Shown here: piece by piece, positions 9,108-18,814 of the stretch
Position numbering within the stretch: position 1 is the first letter of the stretch
Layout: every line of letters begins with the position of its first letter
NCBI GenBank assembly: GCA_963837265.1
Contig: CAWIMQ010000002.1
Location: 434,001 to 498,000 of the forward strand
Source of the DNA: DATBLE01 sp963837265
Lineage (GTDB): Bacteria > Actinomycetota > Thermoleophilia > Gaiellales > Gaiellaceae
DNA: 64,000 nt
Direction of reading: 5' to 3'
Translations under genes and position numbers: made by a program
Notes under the pieces: model-generated
What the model was told of the DNA's origin: nothing
Seen by the model: only the letters and a program-made list of their open reading frames with translations
The model's database searches: none

Positions 9108-10906
9108 GAGCGCCCCGGAACCGACTCCTTGAGCTCCTGCAGCTTGCCGACGAGCGACTTCTCCATCACGCCCATCCGCTCCGGGTCGCCCTTCACCATC
9201 GCCTTCGCCATGTTCTTCGCCTGGCTCGCGCGGATGTGCGGCGGCAGCGGCGGGATCTCCGGATCGGTCTTGACCTCGAGCAGGCAGGGCCGCCCGGCGG
9301 AAAGCGCCTCCACCCAGGCGTCGCCGATCGCGTCGTCCGAGTCGCAGTAGACGCCGGCGAGCCCGAGCAGCTCCGCATAGCGGTGGTACGGCACGTCCGG
9401 GATCCACTGCGAGCCGAGGAACTTCGGGTCGCCGGAGAGCACCCGCTGCTCCCAGGTCACCTGGTTCAGGTCCTGGTTGTTGAAGACGCAGAAGACGAGC
9501 GTCGGGTTGTCCCGCCAGTAACGCTCCCAGTAGCGCTTGACCGTGATCAGCTCGTTCATCCCGTTCATCTGGAAGGCGCCGTCGCCGACGATGGCGATCA
9601 CCGGCCGCTCGGGGAACGCGAACTTGGCAGCGATGGCGTACGGAGTGCCCGGGCCCATCGTCGCGAGCGTCCCGGAGAGAGAGGCCATCATCCCCTTGCG
9701 CAGCTTCAGCTGGCGCGCCCACCAGTTCGTCGAGGAGCCCGAGTCGGCCGCCAGGATCGCGCCGTCGGGCAACCGCTGCGACAGCTCCCAGATCACCCGC
9801 TGGGGATTGGCCGGCTCGCCGGGCTCCATTGCACGGTCCTCGACGACCCGCCACCACTCGGACACCTCCTGCTCGATCCGCTCCCGCCACGAGCGGTCCT
9901 CCTTGCGCTCGAGCCTCGGGATCAGCTCCTTCAGCGTCTCCCTCGCGTCGCCGACCAGGGCGACGTCGGTCGGGTAGCGCATGCCGACCATCCGCCCGTC
10001 GAGATCGATCTCGACGCAACGCGCCTTGCCCTCTTCCGGCAGCCACTCCGAGTACGGGAAGCTCGTCCCGACCATGAGCAGCGTGTCGCAGCCCTCCATC
10101 ATCTCGTAGCTCGCGGTCGAGCCGAGCAGACCGATCGGACCGGTGACGAACGGCAGATCGTCCGGGAGGACGGCCCGGCCGAGCAGCGCCTTGGCGACGC
10201 CGGCGCCGAGCGTCTCCGCCACCTCGACGACCTCGTCGGCCGCCCCGGCGGCGCCCTGGCCGACCAGGATCGCCACCTTCTCGCCCTCGTTCAGGATTTC
10301 GGCCGCCCGGCCGAGGTCCGCCTCCGGTGGGATCACCCGCGGCCGCGAGTAGCCGATGCTCGAAAACACCGCGCCGTGCATCCGCGGCGGAGACTCGACC
10401 GCATCCGCCTCCTGCACGTCCTCCGGGAAGACGAGCGTGCAGACGCCCTTGCGGTCGAGCGCGATCCGCACCGCCCGGTCGACGAGGTGCCGCGCCTGGC
10501 TCGGGTCCATGCAGTACTGGACGAACTCGGAGACGTCCTTGAACAGGACCTGGAGGTCGACCTCCTGCTGGTACTGCGCGCCGAGCGACATGCGCTTCTG
10601 CTGACCGACGACCGCGACCACCGGCTGGTGGTCGAGCTTCGCGTCGTACAGCCCGTTCAGCAGGTGGATCGCGCCGGGGCCGGACGTGGCGAAGCAGCAG
10701 CCCGCCTCGCCGGTGAACTTCGCGTGCCCGCAGGCCATGAAGGCGGCCATCTCCTCGTGGCGCACCTGGATGAGCTCGGGATCGCCGTCGGCCCGGTCGA
10801 ACGCGCCGAGAAAGCCGTTGATCCCGTCGCCCGGATAGCCGTAGACCCGGTGGATTCCCCATTGCTTCAGACGATCGAGCACATAGTCGGCGACGAGCTG
10901 TCCCAT
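9104..10906 (-). CDS. Thiamine-diphosphate-dependent enzyme (pyruvate oxidase / acetolactate synthase-like)
   Basis: A 600-residue protein with the three-domain POX/AHAS layout: N-terminal PYR domain with the ThDP-activating Glu (VRHEEMAAFMA), a central Rossmann-like domain (PIGLLGSTASYEMM), and a C-terminal PP domain with the ThDP/Mg motif GDGAFQMNGMNELITVKRYW...NN. Family members decarboxylate 2-oxo acids. PoxB-like pyruvate:quinone oxidoreductase is one option, but the C-terminal membrane-binding segment of PoxB is not evident. It leads the operon (start ATG with GGAG nine bases upstream), followed by the enolase-family and FAD/Fe-S genes. Together they look like catabolism of a hydroxy or oxo acid. 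Confidence 0.85.
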   Translation of the reverse strand: MGQLVADYVLDRLKQWGIHRVYGYPGDGINGFLGAFDRADGDPELIQVRHEEMAAFMACGHAKFTGEAGCCFATSGPGAIHLLNGLYDAKLDHQPVVAVVGQQKRMSLGAQYQQEVDLQVLFKDVSEFVQYCMDPSQARHLVDRAVRIALDRKGVCTLVFPEDVQEADAVESPPRMHGAVFSSIGYSRPRVIPPEADLGRAAEILNEGEKVAILVGQGAAGAADEVVEVAETLGAGVAKALLGRAVLPDDLPFVTGPIGLLGSTASYEMMEGCDTLLMVGTSFPYSEWLPEEGKARCVEIDLDGRMVGMRYPTDVALVGDARETLKELIPRLERKEDRSWRERIEQEVSEWWRVVEDRAMEPGEPANPQRVIWELSQRLPDGAILAADSGSSTNWWARQLKLRKGMMASLSGTLATMGPGTPYAIAAKFAFPERPVIAIVGDGAFQMNGMNELITVKRYWERYWRDNPTLVFCVFNNQDLNQVTWEQRVLSGDPKFLGSQWIPDVPYHRYAELLGLAGVYCDSDDAIGDAWVEALSAGRPCLLEVKTDPEIPPLPPHIRASQAKNMAKAMVKGDPERMGVMEKSLVGKLQELKESVPGRS

Positions 10907-10916
10907 GCCACGCTCC

Positions 10917-10954
10917 GTTTCGGTCGGTGTGTGTGGTTTCGGTCGGTGTGTGTG
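10917..10954. repeat. Two tandem 19-bp units in the leader of the ThDP operon
   Basis: The unit GTTTCGGTCGGTGTGTGTG occurs twice head-to-tail (10917-10935, 10936-10954), directly upstream of the ribosome site of the ThDP gene (minus strand). It could be a doubled operator or a simple replication-slippage duplication in the promoter region. Confidence 0.8.
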
Positions 10955-11007
10955 TCTTCACGACTACCTCGCGGGCACCCCGGTGAAACGCGCGCCTGCC
11001 GGCGCGC

Positions 11008-12153
11008 TCAGACGTGACGCTCGACCTGCTCCTGGTCCTCCGCGGCCTCGCGCGGCCGCTCTCGCACCCAGAGACCGCGTACGAACCGCTTCAGCTGGAC
11101 GGCCGTCGCCGGGCCCTCCCGGACCTCGCCGAGCTCGCAGGCACGGCGCAGCCTCGGCCACTCGGAGGCGACCTCGGCGCCGATCAGGAAGAGGGTCGCG
11201 CTCAGGTAGACGAAGAACATGAAGGCGACCACGGCCCCCAGCGAGCCGTACACGGCGTTGTAGTTCGCGAACCCACGCACGTAGAGGGCGAAGAGGTTCT
11301 CGAGGGCGACGAAGGCGACCGCGACTCCCAGCGCGACCAGCCACGTGGGCTCGGCCGACACCGGGGCGGCCGGGATCAGCCGGTAGAGGAGGTAGACGGT
11401 GGCGAAGGCGATCGCGAGCGGGAGCAGGACGCCGAGCACCCAGCTCGCCCAGCCGGAGGCGAGGTCGACGCCGATCGCGCTCCCGCCGGCCTCCGAGACG
11501 CTGCGCACCGTGACGGTGGCGGCGATCGATGCGATTGCCCCGGCTGCGCCCGCGAACACGAGGCCGACGTCGATCAGCTTCCCCTTCAGGAACGGGCGGG
11601 GCTCTTCCACGTCCCACGCGCGGTTCAGCGCGACCCGCACCGAGGCCATCATCCCGCTGGCGGCCCAGATCAGGCCGACGATCCCGAGCAGGCCGAGTGC
11701 CGAGTAGTTGCCCGTCACGCCCCCGAGCAGCGTGCGGAGCCGCTGCTCGCCGCTCGGCGACAGCGGTAGGTTGCGCACGACCGCGTCGGCGACGTCGGCC
11801 TGGAGACCGGTCACGTGAACGACGATCCCGAAGACCGCGGTCAGCACGATCGCGAGCGGGAAGACCGAGAAGAGGACGTGGTAGGAGATCGAGGCGGCGA
11901 GCTGAGGCCCACCGTCGTCGAGGTACTCGGCGGCCGCACGCCGGGCGAGCGAGATCGCGAACTCCAGGCGACCGGGCCGGCCGGCACGCGTCGAGCGCGC
12001 GCCGCCCCCCTCGCCGCCACGCAGAGGACTGCCGTCAGCCGCTCTCGGCAAAGCGGCGCCGCGGGAAGACTGCCCGTGGGCGGCCCGGAAGCTCACCGCG
12101 GGTCGTGGTATCCGCCCGGAGGCGTCGGTACACCGATGTGAGCAAGGCAACAC
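11008..12153 (-). CDS. YihY/BrkB-family inner-membrane protein
   Basis: Polytopic membrane protein of the YihY/virulence-factor BrkB family. The family core begins near residue 70 (EYLDDGGPQLAASISYHVLF) and includes six or so hydrophobic helices and the conserved region SGMMASVRVALNRAWDVEEPRPFLKGK. The C-terminus is charged and cytoplasmic-looking. Function in the family is not settled; it is not the RNase BN originally proposed. The first about 60 residues are basic and low in complexity and may not be translated; an internal GTG near 12096 or later is possible. It follows the MFS gene by about 60 bp on the same strand and ends just before 11008. Confidence 0.8.
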   Translation of the reverse strand: MLPCSHRCTDASGRIPRPAVSFRAAHGQSSRGAALPRAADGSPLRGGEGGGARSTRAGRPGRLEFAISLARRAAAEYLDDGGPQLAASISYHVLFSVFPLAIVLTAVFGIVVHVTGLQADVADAVVRNLPLSPSGEQRLRTLLGGVTGNYSALGLLGIVGLIWAASGMMASVRVALNRAWDVEEPRPFLKGKLIDVGLVFAGAAGAIASIAATVTVRSVSEAGGSAIGVDLASGWASWVLGVLLPLAIAFATVYLLYRLIPAAPVSAEPTWLVALGVAVAFVALENLFALYVRGFANYNAVYGSLGAVVAFMFFVYLSATLFLIGAEVASEWPRLRRACELGEVREGPATAVQLKRFVRGLWVRERPREAAEDQEQVERHV

Positions 12154-12211
12154 ACGCGCGCGGCGGGCTGCGAGCCCGCGCCGGACGTCGCCGGTCCGAC
12201 CGCCCCCGCGG

Positions 12212-14131
12212 TCAGGAGCCCTCGCCGGCCTCCCGGCTCCCGTCGCCGCTCTCGACAGGCGCGTATCCGGAACGGCCGGCTCGGCGGATCCTCCCCTCCA
12301 CCAGCGCCTCGCGCAGCGCGCTGCGAAAACGACCGGGGCCCCAGTAGCGGGCGCCGACCAGGCGGGCGAGCTCGCGCCGGTCGGCCACGCCCTGCCCGGC
12401 GAGCGCGTTCGCGATCGCGTCGATCTCGTGATCGAGGGCGCGCTCGCCGCGGTCGGGCCGCGACCGGACCGCGGTGCCGACCATCGCCGGCGAGTAGAAC
12501 GACCCGCCCGGCCCGGGCCGGTACCGCCGCAGGCCGGTCACCTCCCGCCGCCTCCGCCGCTCGGCCCGCTCGCGCATCCGCCGCGCCGCGTCGCGCGAGG
12601 CACGCCGCCCGTCGACCGGCTCGCGCCGGCGCCGCCCGTCCCGCTCCCCCTCCTCGCCGTCCTCTTCGCCCTCGGGGCCCTCCTCCGCCTCCTCTGCGGT
12701 CAGCGGCTTGGCGACGTCCTCGAGCGACTCCTGCTCGGCCTCTACCCCCCAGAAGAGCTCGGCGATGCCGCCGAGCGCCATCACCGCCGCCCCGATGTAG
12801 AAGCCGATCGCGACGTTGCCCCGGCTCCCCGAGTCGATCAGGTGCCCGAATAGGAGCGGCCCGGTGATCCCACCGGCCGCGGTGCCGATCGCGTAGAAGA
12901 ACGCGATCGCGAGCGCGCGGGTCTCCATCGGGAAGATCTCGCTCGCCGTCAGGTAGGCCGAGCTCGCGCCGGCGGACGCGAGGAAGAAGGTGGCGAAGAT
13001 CAGACCCTCGAGCGCCCAGGCCGAGTCGAGCGTGTGGCCCGTGAAGAGCACGGCAGTGATCGCCGCGATCGCGGCCGAGCCCAGGTAGGTGCCCGCGATC
13101 ATCGGCTTGCGGCCGACCGTATCGAAGAGCCTGCCCAGGGTCAGCGGACCGAGGAAGTTCCCGACCGCGAAGACGATCAGGAACACCGGGACGAAGCCGG
13201 ACGAGATTCCGTAGAAGCCGGTGAAGAGCGTCCCCAGGTCGAAGGTGACGCCGTTGTAGATGAACGCCTGGCCGACGAACAACGTCAGGGCGAGGAGCGA
13301 GCGCGTCGGATACGCCTTCACGGCGACGGCGGCGATCTGGCGGAACGGGACGGACTCGCGCTGGCGGACGGTGATCTCCTCGTCGGGCTCGGGCAGGTCC
13401 CTGCCGGTCTCCTCGGCGACGTCGCCCTCGATGCGGTCCACGATCTGCTCGGCCTCGTCCTCGTAGCCGTGGATGAAGAGCCACCGCGGGCTCTCGGGAA
13501 CGTGGCGGCGGACGAGCAGGATCGCGAGCCCGAGGACGACCCCGAGCCCGAACGCGATCCGCCAGCCGACGTCCGCCGCGAAGAGCGATGTGTTCAGCAG
13601 GACGATGGCCGCCGCCGAGCCCAGCGCGGCCCCGACCCAGTACGAGCCGTTGATGATCAGGTCGACGCGCCCGCGGACGCGGGCGGGGATCAGCTCGTCG
13701 ATCGCCGAGTTGATCGCGGCATACTCGCCGCCGATGCCGGCTCCCGTGAGGAAGCGGAACACGTAGAGGTACCAGGCGGAGAAGGCGCCGGCCGTCGCCG
13801 CGGTCGAGACCAGGTAGACGCCCAGCGTGATCAGGAAGAGCTTCTTCCGGCCGAAGCGGTCGGTGAGCTGGCCGAAGACGAGCGCGCCGATGCAGGCCCC
13901 GGCGACGTACACGGCGGCGGCGGTGCCGATCTGCCCCGCGTTCAGGGCGATGCCGCTGCCTTTCTCGGTCAGGCGCGAGGCGACGGAGCCGACGATGGTC
14001 ACCTCGAGGCCGTCGAGGATCCAGACCGTCCCGAGCCCGACCACGACCAGCCAGTGGAAGCGCGACCAGGGCAGCCGGTCGAGCCGCGCCGGGATCCGGG
14101 TGTCGATCGTTCCGGTCTGGACGTCGCTCAT
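12212..14131 (-). CDS. MFS transporter (sugar-porter type) with long cytoplasmic C-terminal extension
   Basis: A 639-residue major-facilitator protein. The 12-span core (about residues 20-450) shows the loop motifs FGQLTDRFGRKK and LGRLFDTVGRKP, and PESPRWLF after span 6, typical of sugar-porter/aromatic-acid-type carriers. After residue 470 comes about 170 residues: an acidic stretch (EEAEEGPEGEEDGEEGE), a basic stretch (RRMRERAERRRRRE), and a folded-looking tail (ALDHEIDAIANALAGQG...RRAGRSGYAP) resembling a winged-helix. That tail is unusual for the family. The start ATG is 60 bp from the divergent small gene at 14192. The substrate is unknown. Confidence 0.87.
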   Translation of the reverse strand: MSDVQTGTIDTRIPARLDRLPWSRFHWLVVVGLGTVWILDGLEVTIVGSVASRLTEKGSGIALNAGQIGTAAAVYVAGACIGALVFGQLTDRFGRKKLFLITLGVYLVSTAATAGAFSAWYLYVFRFLTGAGIGGEYAAINSAIDELIPARVRGRVDLIINGSYWVGAALGSAAAIVLLNTSLFAADVGWRIAFGLGVVLGLAILLVRRHVPESPRWLFIHGYEDEAEQIVDRIEGDVAEETGRDLPEPDEEITVRQRESVPFRQIAAVAVKAYPTRSLLALTLFVGQAFIYNGVTFDLGTLFTGFYGISSGFVPVFLIVFAVGNFLGPLTLGRLFDTVGRKPMIAGTYLGSAAIAAITAVLFTGHTLDSAWALEGLIFATFFLASAGASSAYLTASEIFPMETRALAIAFFYAIGTAAGGITGPLLFGHLIDSGSRGNVAIGFYIGAAVMALGGIAELFWGVEAEQESLEDVAKPLTAEEAEEGPEGEEDGEEGERDGRRRREPVDGRRASRDAARRMRERAERRRRREVTGLRRYRPGPGGSFYSPAMVGTAVRSRPDRGERALDHEIDAIANALAGQGVADRRELARLVGARYWGPGRFRSALREALVEGRIRRAGRSGYAPVESGDGSREAGEGS

Positions 14132-14191
14132 CGTCCGTGCGGGTTACCCCGCCCGAAGGCGGTCAATCCTGCTCGTTGCTACGGTCGCCGG

Positions 14192-14437
14192 GTGCTCCGC
14201 TGCCGCATCGCCGGACACCGCTTCCGGTTTCGGGCCGAGGGGAGCGCCATGGTCTGGGAGTGCGGGCGGGGCTGCGGGGCGGGCGGCCGGAAGGAGTACG
14301 GGTCGGCCGCGGACGCGGCCCGCTACACGCGGGCGCTCGACCGCGAGGACCGCGACGAGCTCGGCAGGCGCGCGCCGCTCGTCGGCCTGTTGCCCCTGCG
14401 CCTGTACCACGCCGCCCGCCGGCGGGCGCGCAGGTGA
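14192..14437 (+). CDS. Small hypothetical protein, 81 residues
   Basis: GTG-started frame giving a basic 81-residue protein (VLRCRIAGHRFRFR...). It has Cys4 and His9 near the start, then WECGRGCGAGGRKEY, which could bind a metal in zinc-ribbon fashion, followed by a helical AADAARYTRALDREDRDEL segment. It is divergent from the MFS gene, and small Cys/His proteins of this look are common in Thermoleophilia-like genomes. No function can be assigned; GTG start and coding status are inferred from composition. Confidence 0.5.
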   Translation: MLRCRIAGHRFRFRAEGSAMVWECGRGCGAGGRKEYGSAADAARYTRALDREDRDELGRRAPLVGLLPLRLYHAARRRARR

Positions 14438-14519
14438 GCGAGGGCGCCGCGGCGTATCGCCTCGGCGGCCGGACAAGCATCGGGTTTACGCGCGGCCCCG
14501 AGCGGCAACGCCGCCGCTC

Positions 14520-15470
14520 ATGCCCGAGCTCGGCTATTCGCTGTCCAGCGAGGAGCACGGCGCTGCCGCCCTCGTTCGCAACGCCGCCCGGGCGGAGGAG
14601 GCGGGCTTTCCGTTCGCGCTGATCTCCGACCACTACCATCCCTGGACCAACCGCCAGGGACAGAGCCCCTTCGTCTGGGGCGTGATCGGGGCGATCGCGC
14701 AGGCGACCGAGCGGCTCGCGCTCGGGACCGCCGTGACCTGCCCGACGATGCGGATCCATCCCGCCGTGATCGCGCAGGCGGCGGCGACGGCGGCCGCCCT
14801 GATGCCGGGCCGGTTTCTCCTCGGGGTGGGATCCGGCGAGAACCTGAACGAGCACATCCTGGGCGACTACTGGCCCGCGGTCGACGAGCGCCAGGAGATG
14901 CTCGAGGAGGCGATCGAGGTGATCCGGCTCCTCTGGCAGGGAGGCTCGCGGACGCACCGCGGGGCCCACTACCGCGTCGAGAGCGCGCGGGTGTACTCGC
15001 TGCCCGACGAGCTGCCGCCGATCGCGGTCGCCGCGGCCGGAGAGCTGGCGGCGAAGCTCGCCGCCCGGGCCGGCGACGCGCTGATCTCGACCGCCCCGGA
15101 CGCCTCGCTCGTCGACAGCTACCGGTCGGCCGGCGGCGACGGGCCTCGCTACGGACAGCTGACCGTGTGCTGGGCGAGGAGCGAGCAGGAGGCGGTCCGC
15201 ACCGCTCTCGAGTGGTGGCCGAACGCGGCGCTGCAGGGGGAGCTGGGCCAGGAGCTGCCGCTTCCGCGCCACTTCGAGCAGGCGGCCGCGAACGTGGACG
15301 AGCAGGCGATCCGCGAGGCGGTCGTCTGCGGGCCGGACGTCGACCGCTGGCTGGAGAAGATCACCGAGTTCGAGGACGCCGGCTTCGACCACGTCTTCTT
15401 CCACCAGGTCGGCCCCGACCAGGACGGCTTCTTCGAGTTCGCCGAGCGGGAGCTCCTCGTCCGCGCCTGA
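14520..15470 (+). CDS. LLM-class F420-dependent oxidoreductase (glucose-6-phosphate dehydrogenase-like family)
   Basis: Luciferase-like TIM-barrel protein, 316 residues. The opening (MPELGYSLSSEEHG, FALISDHYHPW, GQSPFVWGVIGAIA) matches the subgroup related to F420-dependent glucose-6-phosphate dehydrogenase. Later motifs LLGVGSGENLNEHI and EVIRLLWQGG complete the family pattern. These enzymes move a hydride between F420 and an alcohol or hemiacetal carbon; the substrate of this subgroup is mostly unknown. It stands alone on the plus strand, with a 169-bp gap before the ThuA operon. Confidence 0.88.
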   Translation: MPELGYSLSSEEHGAAALVRNAARAEEAGFPFALISDHYHPWTNRQGQSPFVWGVIGAIAQATERLALGTAVTCPTMRIHPAVIAQAAATAAALMPGRFLLGVGSGENLNEHILGDYWPAVDERQEMLEEAIEVIRLLWQGGSRTHRGAHYRVESARVYSLPDELPPIAVAAAGELAAKLAARAGDALISTAPDASLVDSYRSAGGDGPRYGQLTVCWARSEQEAVRTALEWWPNAALQGELGQELPLPRHFEQAAANVDEQAIREAVVCGPDVDRWLEKITEFEDAGFDHVFFHQVGPDQDGFFEFAERELLVRA

Positions 15471-15639
15471 TCGCCCGGGGTCGAAGCTCGCTGACCCACC
15501 GACCGCGTCCCGGCCCGGCGCCGGGAGGCCTCGCCGACGGTCCGGGGAGCGCGCGCCAACTTGCGGCATATAGTCACTCGGTGGATCCTCCCTGGACGCG
15601 CCAGCCGGAGCCTTCCTGTCGCCACTGCCACCCACGCCG

Positions 15640-16379
<740 letters not shown>

Positions 16380-16383
<4 letters not shown>

Positions 16384-17411
16384 CCTTCTCGATCCTCCAG
16401 GTCGGAGCCGGGCTCTGGGGTCGCAGCTGGGCCGAGCTCGTCGCAAACGCGCGGGGCTTCCGGCTCGCCGCCGTCGTCGACGCCCGCCCGGGGGCGAGGG
16501 CCTGGGCGGGCGAGAGCCTGGGCGTGCCGACCTTCACCCGGCTCGACCGCGCGCTCGACGCCGTGCCGGCGGAGGCGGTTCTGCTCGTCTCGCCGCCGGC
16601 GACGCACCGGCCGCTGGTGGAGACCGCCCTGGCCGCCGGCCGCGACGTGATCGTCGAGAAGCCCCTCGCGCCGACACTCGACGAGGCGGCAGCGATCGCC
16701 TCGGCCGCGCGCGCCAACGGGCGGGTGGTGATGGTCGCCCAGAACTACCGCTTCCGGCGCCAACCCCGGGCGCTCGCGACCCTCGTCCGGGACGGCACCC
16801 TCGGAGGGCTCAGGGGCATCCGGATCGAGTTCCGCCGCGACATGCGCAACCTGTGGATCTCGCCGCGGGACTGGCGAGGGCGCATGGCCCACCCCTTCCT
16901 CCTGGACATGGCCGTCCATCACGTCGACCTCGTCCGGTCGATCACCGGCCGCGAGCTCGTCGAGGTCGACGCCCGAAGCTGGGCGGTCGCGGACAGCCCT
17001 TTCCGCCACCACCCGACGGTCGAGGCGATCCTGACGCTCGAGGGAGACACGCCGGTCGCCTATCACGGCACCTGGGCGGAGGCCCTCGGCCGCGAGACCT
17101 CCTGGAACGGCGACTGGGAGCTCGTCGGCTCTCGTGCCAGGGCGACCTGGACCGGCGGCGTGAACGACGCGTTGCGCGGAACGGTGAGGCTCGATCGGTT
17201 CGGCGCATCCCGGGAGCGGCTCCGGCCCGAGACGCTCCCGGCGCTCGACCGCCTGGCGGTCCTGCACGAGCTGCGGCGTGCGGTTCGCGCCGGAGACGAG
17301 CCGGCGTGCTCGGCTGCCGACAACCTGCGGACACTCGCCGCGCTGCTCGCGATCGCCCGCTCGACCGAGCGCTGCGCGCCGGTTCGCGTCGAGCAGCCGT
17401 CCATGCAGTAG
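16380..17411 (+). CDS. Gfo/Idh/MocA-family oxidoreductase (first copy)
   Basis: NAD(P)-dependent sugar oxidoreductase, 343 residues. N-terminal Rossmann motif LQVGAGLWGRSWAE, the VEKPLAPTLDEA lysine motif around residue 97, and the C-terminal domain with HPFLLDMAVHHVDLVR, carrying the typical catalytic-region His residues. Start GTG at 16380 overlaps the ThuA TGA. Likely works on the same sugar substrate as ThuA. It is only distantly similar to the second copy 440 bp downstream, so the two are not a recent duplication. Confidence 0.88.
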
Positions 17412-17417
17412 GCTCGC

Positions 17418-17852
17418 GTGGTGCTCGCCGTGGTGGTCCCGCTCGCGCTCGCGGCATTCTCGCCCTTCGTCCACTTCCAGTCGCCGTCCGGGAACATCAA
17501 CTGCCTCGGCGCACCGGCATCGCAGGGAACCCCGGCATTCGTCCAGTGCCTGGTGCGGCACAACACGTGGCGTGCCAGGCGGGCGAAGCCCGCACGCTGC
17601 GACCTCGACTGGGACCCGGCGACGCTGGAGGTCTCGCGCCGGAAGCTCTACGTCGGCTCGTGCCGAGGCGACATCGGGCCGCTCTGCGCGAGCTCGAGCG
17701 ACAGGTGCACGACCCTCGCCTACGGCCGCTCGGTCGACATCGGGCCGATTCGTTGCACGTCGGCGACGATCGGCGTGACGTGCCGGTACCGCACCGGACG
17801 CCGGCTCGGCTTCCTGATCGCCCGAGAGCGCTACGTCCTCTACCGCCGATGA
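17418..17852 (+). CDS. Secreted DUF6636-type protein
   Basis: A 144-residue exported protein. Residues 1-14 form a short hydrophobic signal (VLAVVVPLALAAFSP), followed by FQSPSGNINCLG, the start of the DUF6636-type domain seen in actinobacterial secreted proteins. Six or seven cysteines spread along the mature part suggest disulfides. Start is GTG at 17418; an alternative GTG follows directly. The end overlaps the next oxidoreductase as ATGA, so it is embedded in the sugar operon although its role is unknown. Confidence 0.75.
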   Translation: MVLAVVVPLALAAFSPFVHFQSPSGNINCLGAPASQGTPAFVQCLVRHNTWRARRAKPARCDLDWDPATLEVSRRKLYVGSCRGDIGPLCASSSDRCTTLAYGRSVDIGPIRCTSATIGVTCRYRTGRRLGFLIARERYVLYRR

Positions 17853-18814
17853 AGTGGGGGGTCATCTCGACGGCCGACATCAACCGGCTGGTCATCCCGC
17901 CGGCGCACGAGTCGCCGAAGGTCGATCTCGTCGCGGTGGCGAGCCGCTCCCAGGCCAGGGCCGACGAGTACGCGGCGAAGTGGGCGATCCCGCGCGGCTA
18001 CGGGTCATACGAGGCGCTTCTGGCCGACGAGGAGATCGAGGCCGTCTACATCTCGCTGCCGAACACGATGCACGCGGAGTGGTCGATCAGGTCGGTCGAG
18101 GCGGGCAAGCACGTGCTCTGCGAGAAGCCGTTCACGCGGCACCCGGAGGAGGTGGACGCTGCGTGGGACGCGGCCGACCGCGTCGGGCGGTTGCTCAGCG
18201 AGGCCTTCATGTACCGGCACAACCCGCAGACGAGGCGGCTGAGGTCGTTGATCGACGAGGGCGCGGTCGGCGAGGTGCGGCTGATCCGGTCGGTGTTCTC
18301 GTACTCGCTCTACGACGCGGACAACATCCGGCTGCGGACGGACGTCGAGGGGGGCGCGCTGATGGACGTCGGCTGTTACTGCGTCAGCGGCTCCCGCCTG
18401 GCGGCGGGCGCGGAGCCGGTCTCGGTTTTCGGCTCGGCGTGGCACGGGCCTTCGGGGACCGACTGGGTGTTCACCGGCTCGATGCGGTTCCCCGGCGACG
18501 TGCTCGCCGTGTTCGACTGCGGCACGGCCCTGCCGGGCCGCGACGAGCTGGAGGTCGTCGGAAGCGAGGGCTCGCTGTTCCTGGACGACCCGTGGCACGC
18601 GAGGACGCCGGTCATCGAGGTGCGCCGCGACGGCGCGGCCGAGCGGATCGAGGTCGAGCGCGAGAACTCCTACCTCCTCGAGCTGGAGAACCTCGGCGAC
18701 GCGGCCGCAGGCGAGGCCGAGCTCCTGCTCGGCCGCGACGACGCGATGGGCCAGGCGCGTGCGCTCGAGGCACTGCACCGATCGGCGCAGACGGGCGACC
18801 CGGTCTCGCTCTAG
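17849..18814 (+). CDS. Gfo/Idh/MocA-family oxidoreductase (second copy)
   Basis: A 321-residue NAD(P)-linked oxidoreductase. Visible: MKWGVISTADINRLVIPPA in the Rossmann region, VYISLPNTMHAEWS, the CEKPFTRHPEE lysine motif, then EAFMYRHNPQTRRL and GGALMDVGCYCVS, matching the dihydrodiol/glucose-fructose-type subgroup. ATG overlaps the preceding TGA. Its TAG overlaps the TAG of the convergent GlcG/HbpS-like gene (CTAG at 18811-18814). Function likely in sugar or inositol-type polyol metabolism, by family. Confidence 0.88.
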   Translation: MKWGVISTADINRLVIPPAHESPKVDLVAVASRSQARADEYAAKWAIPRGYGSYEALLADEEIEAVYISLPNTMHAEWSIRSVEAGKHVLCEKPFTRHPEEVDAAWDAADRVGRLLSEAFMYRHNPQTRRLRSLIDEGAVGEVRLIRSVFSYSLYDADNIRLRTDVEGGALMDVGCYCVSGSRLAAGAEPVSVFGSAWHGPSGTDWVFTGSMRFPGDVLAVFDCGTALPGRDELEVVGSEGSLFLDDPWHARTPVIEVRRDGAAERIEVERENSYLLELENLGDAAAGEAELLLGRDDAMGQARALEALHRSAQTGDPVSL

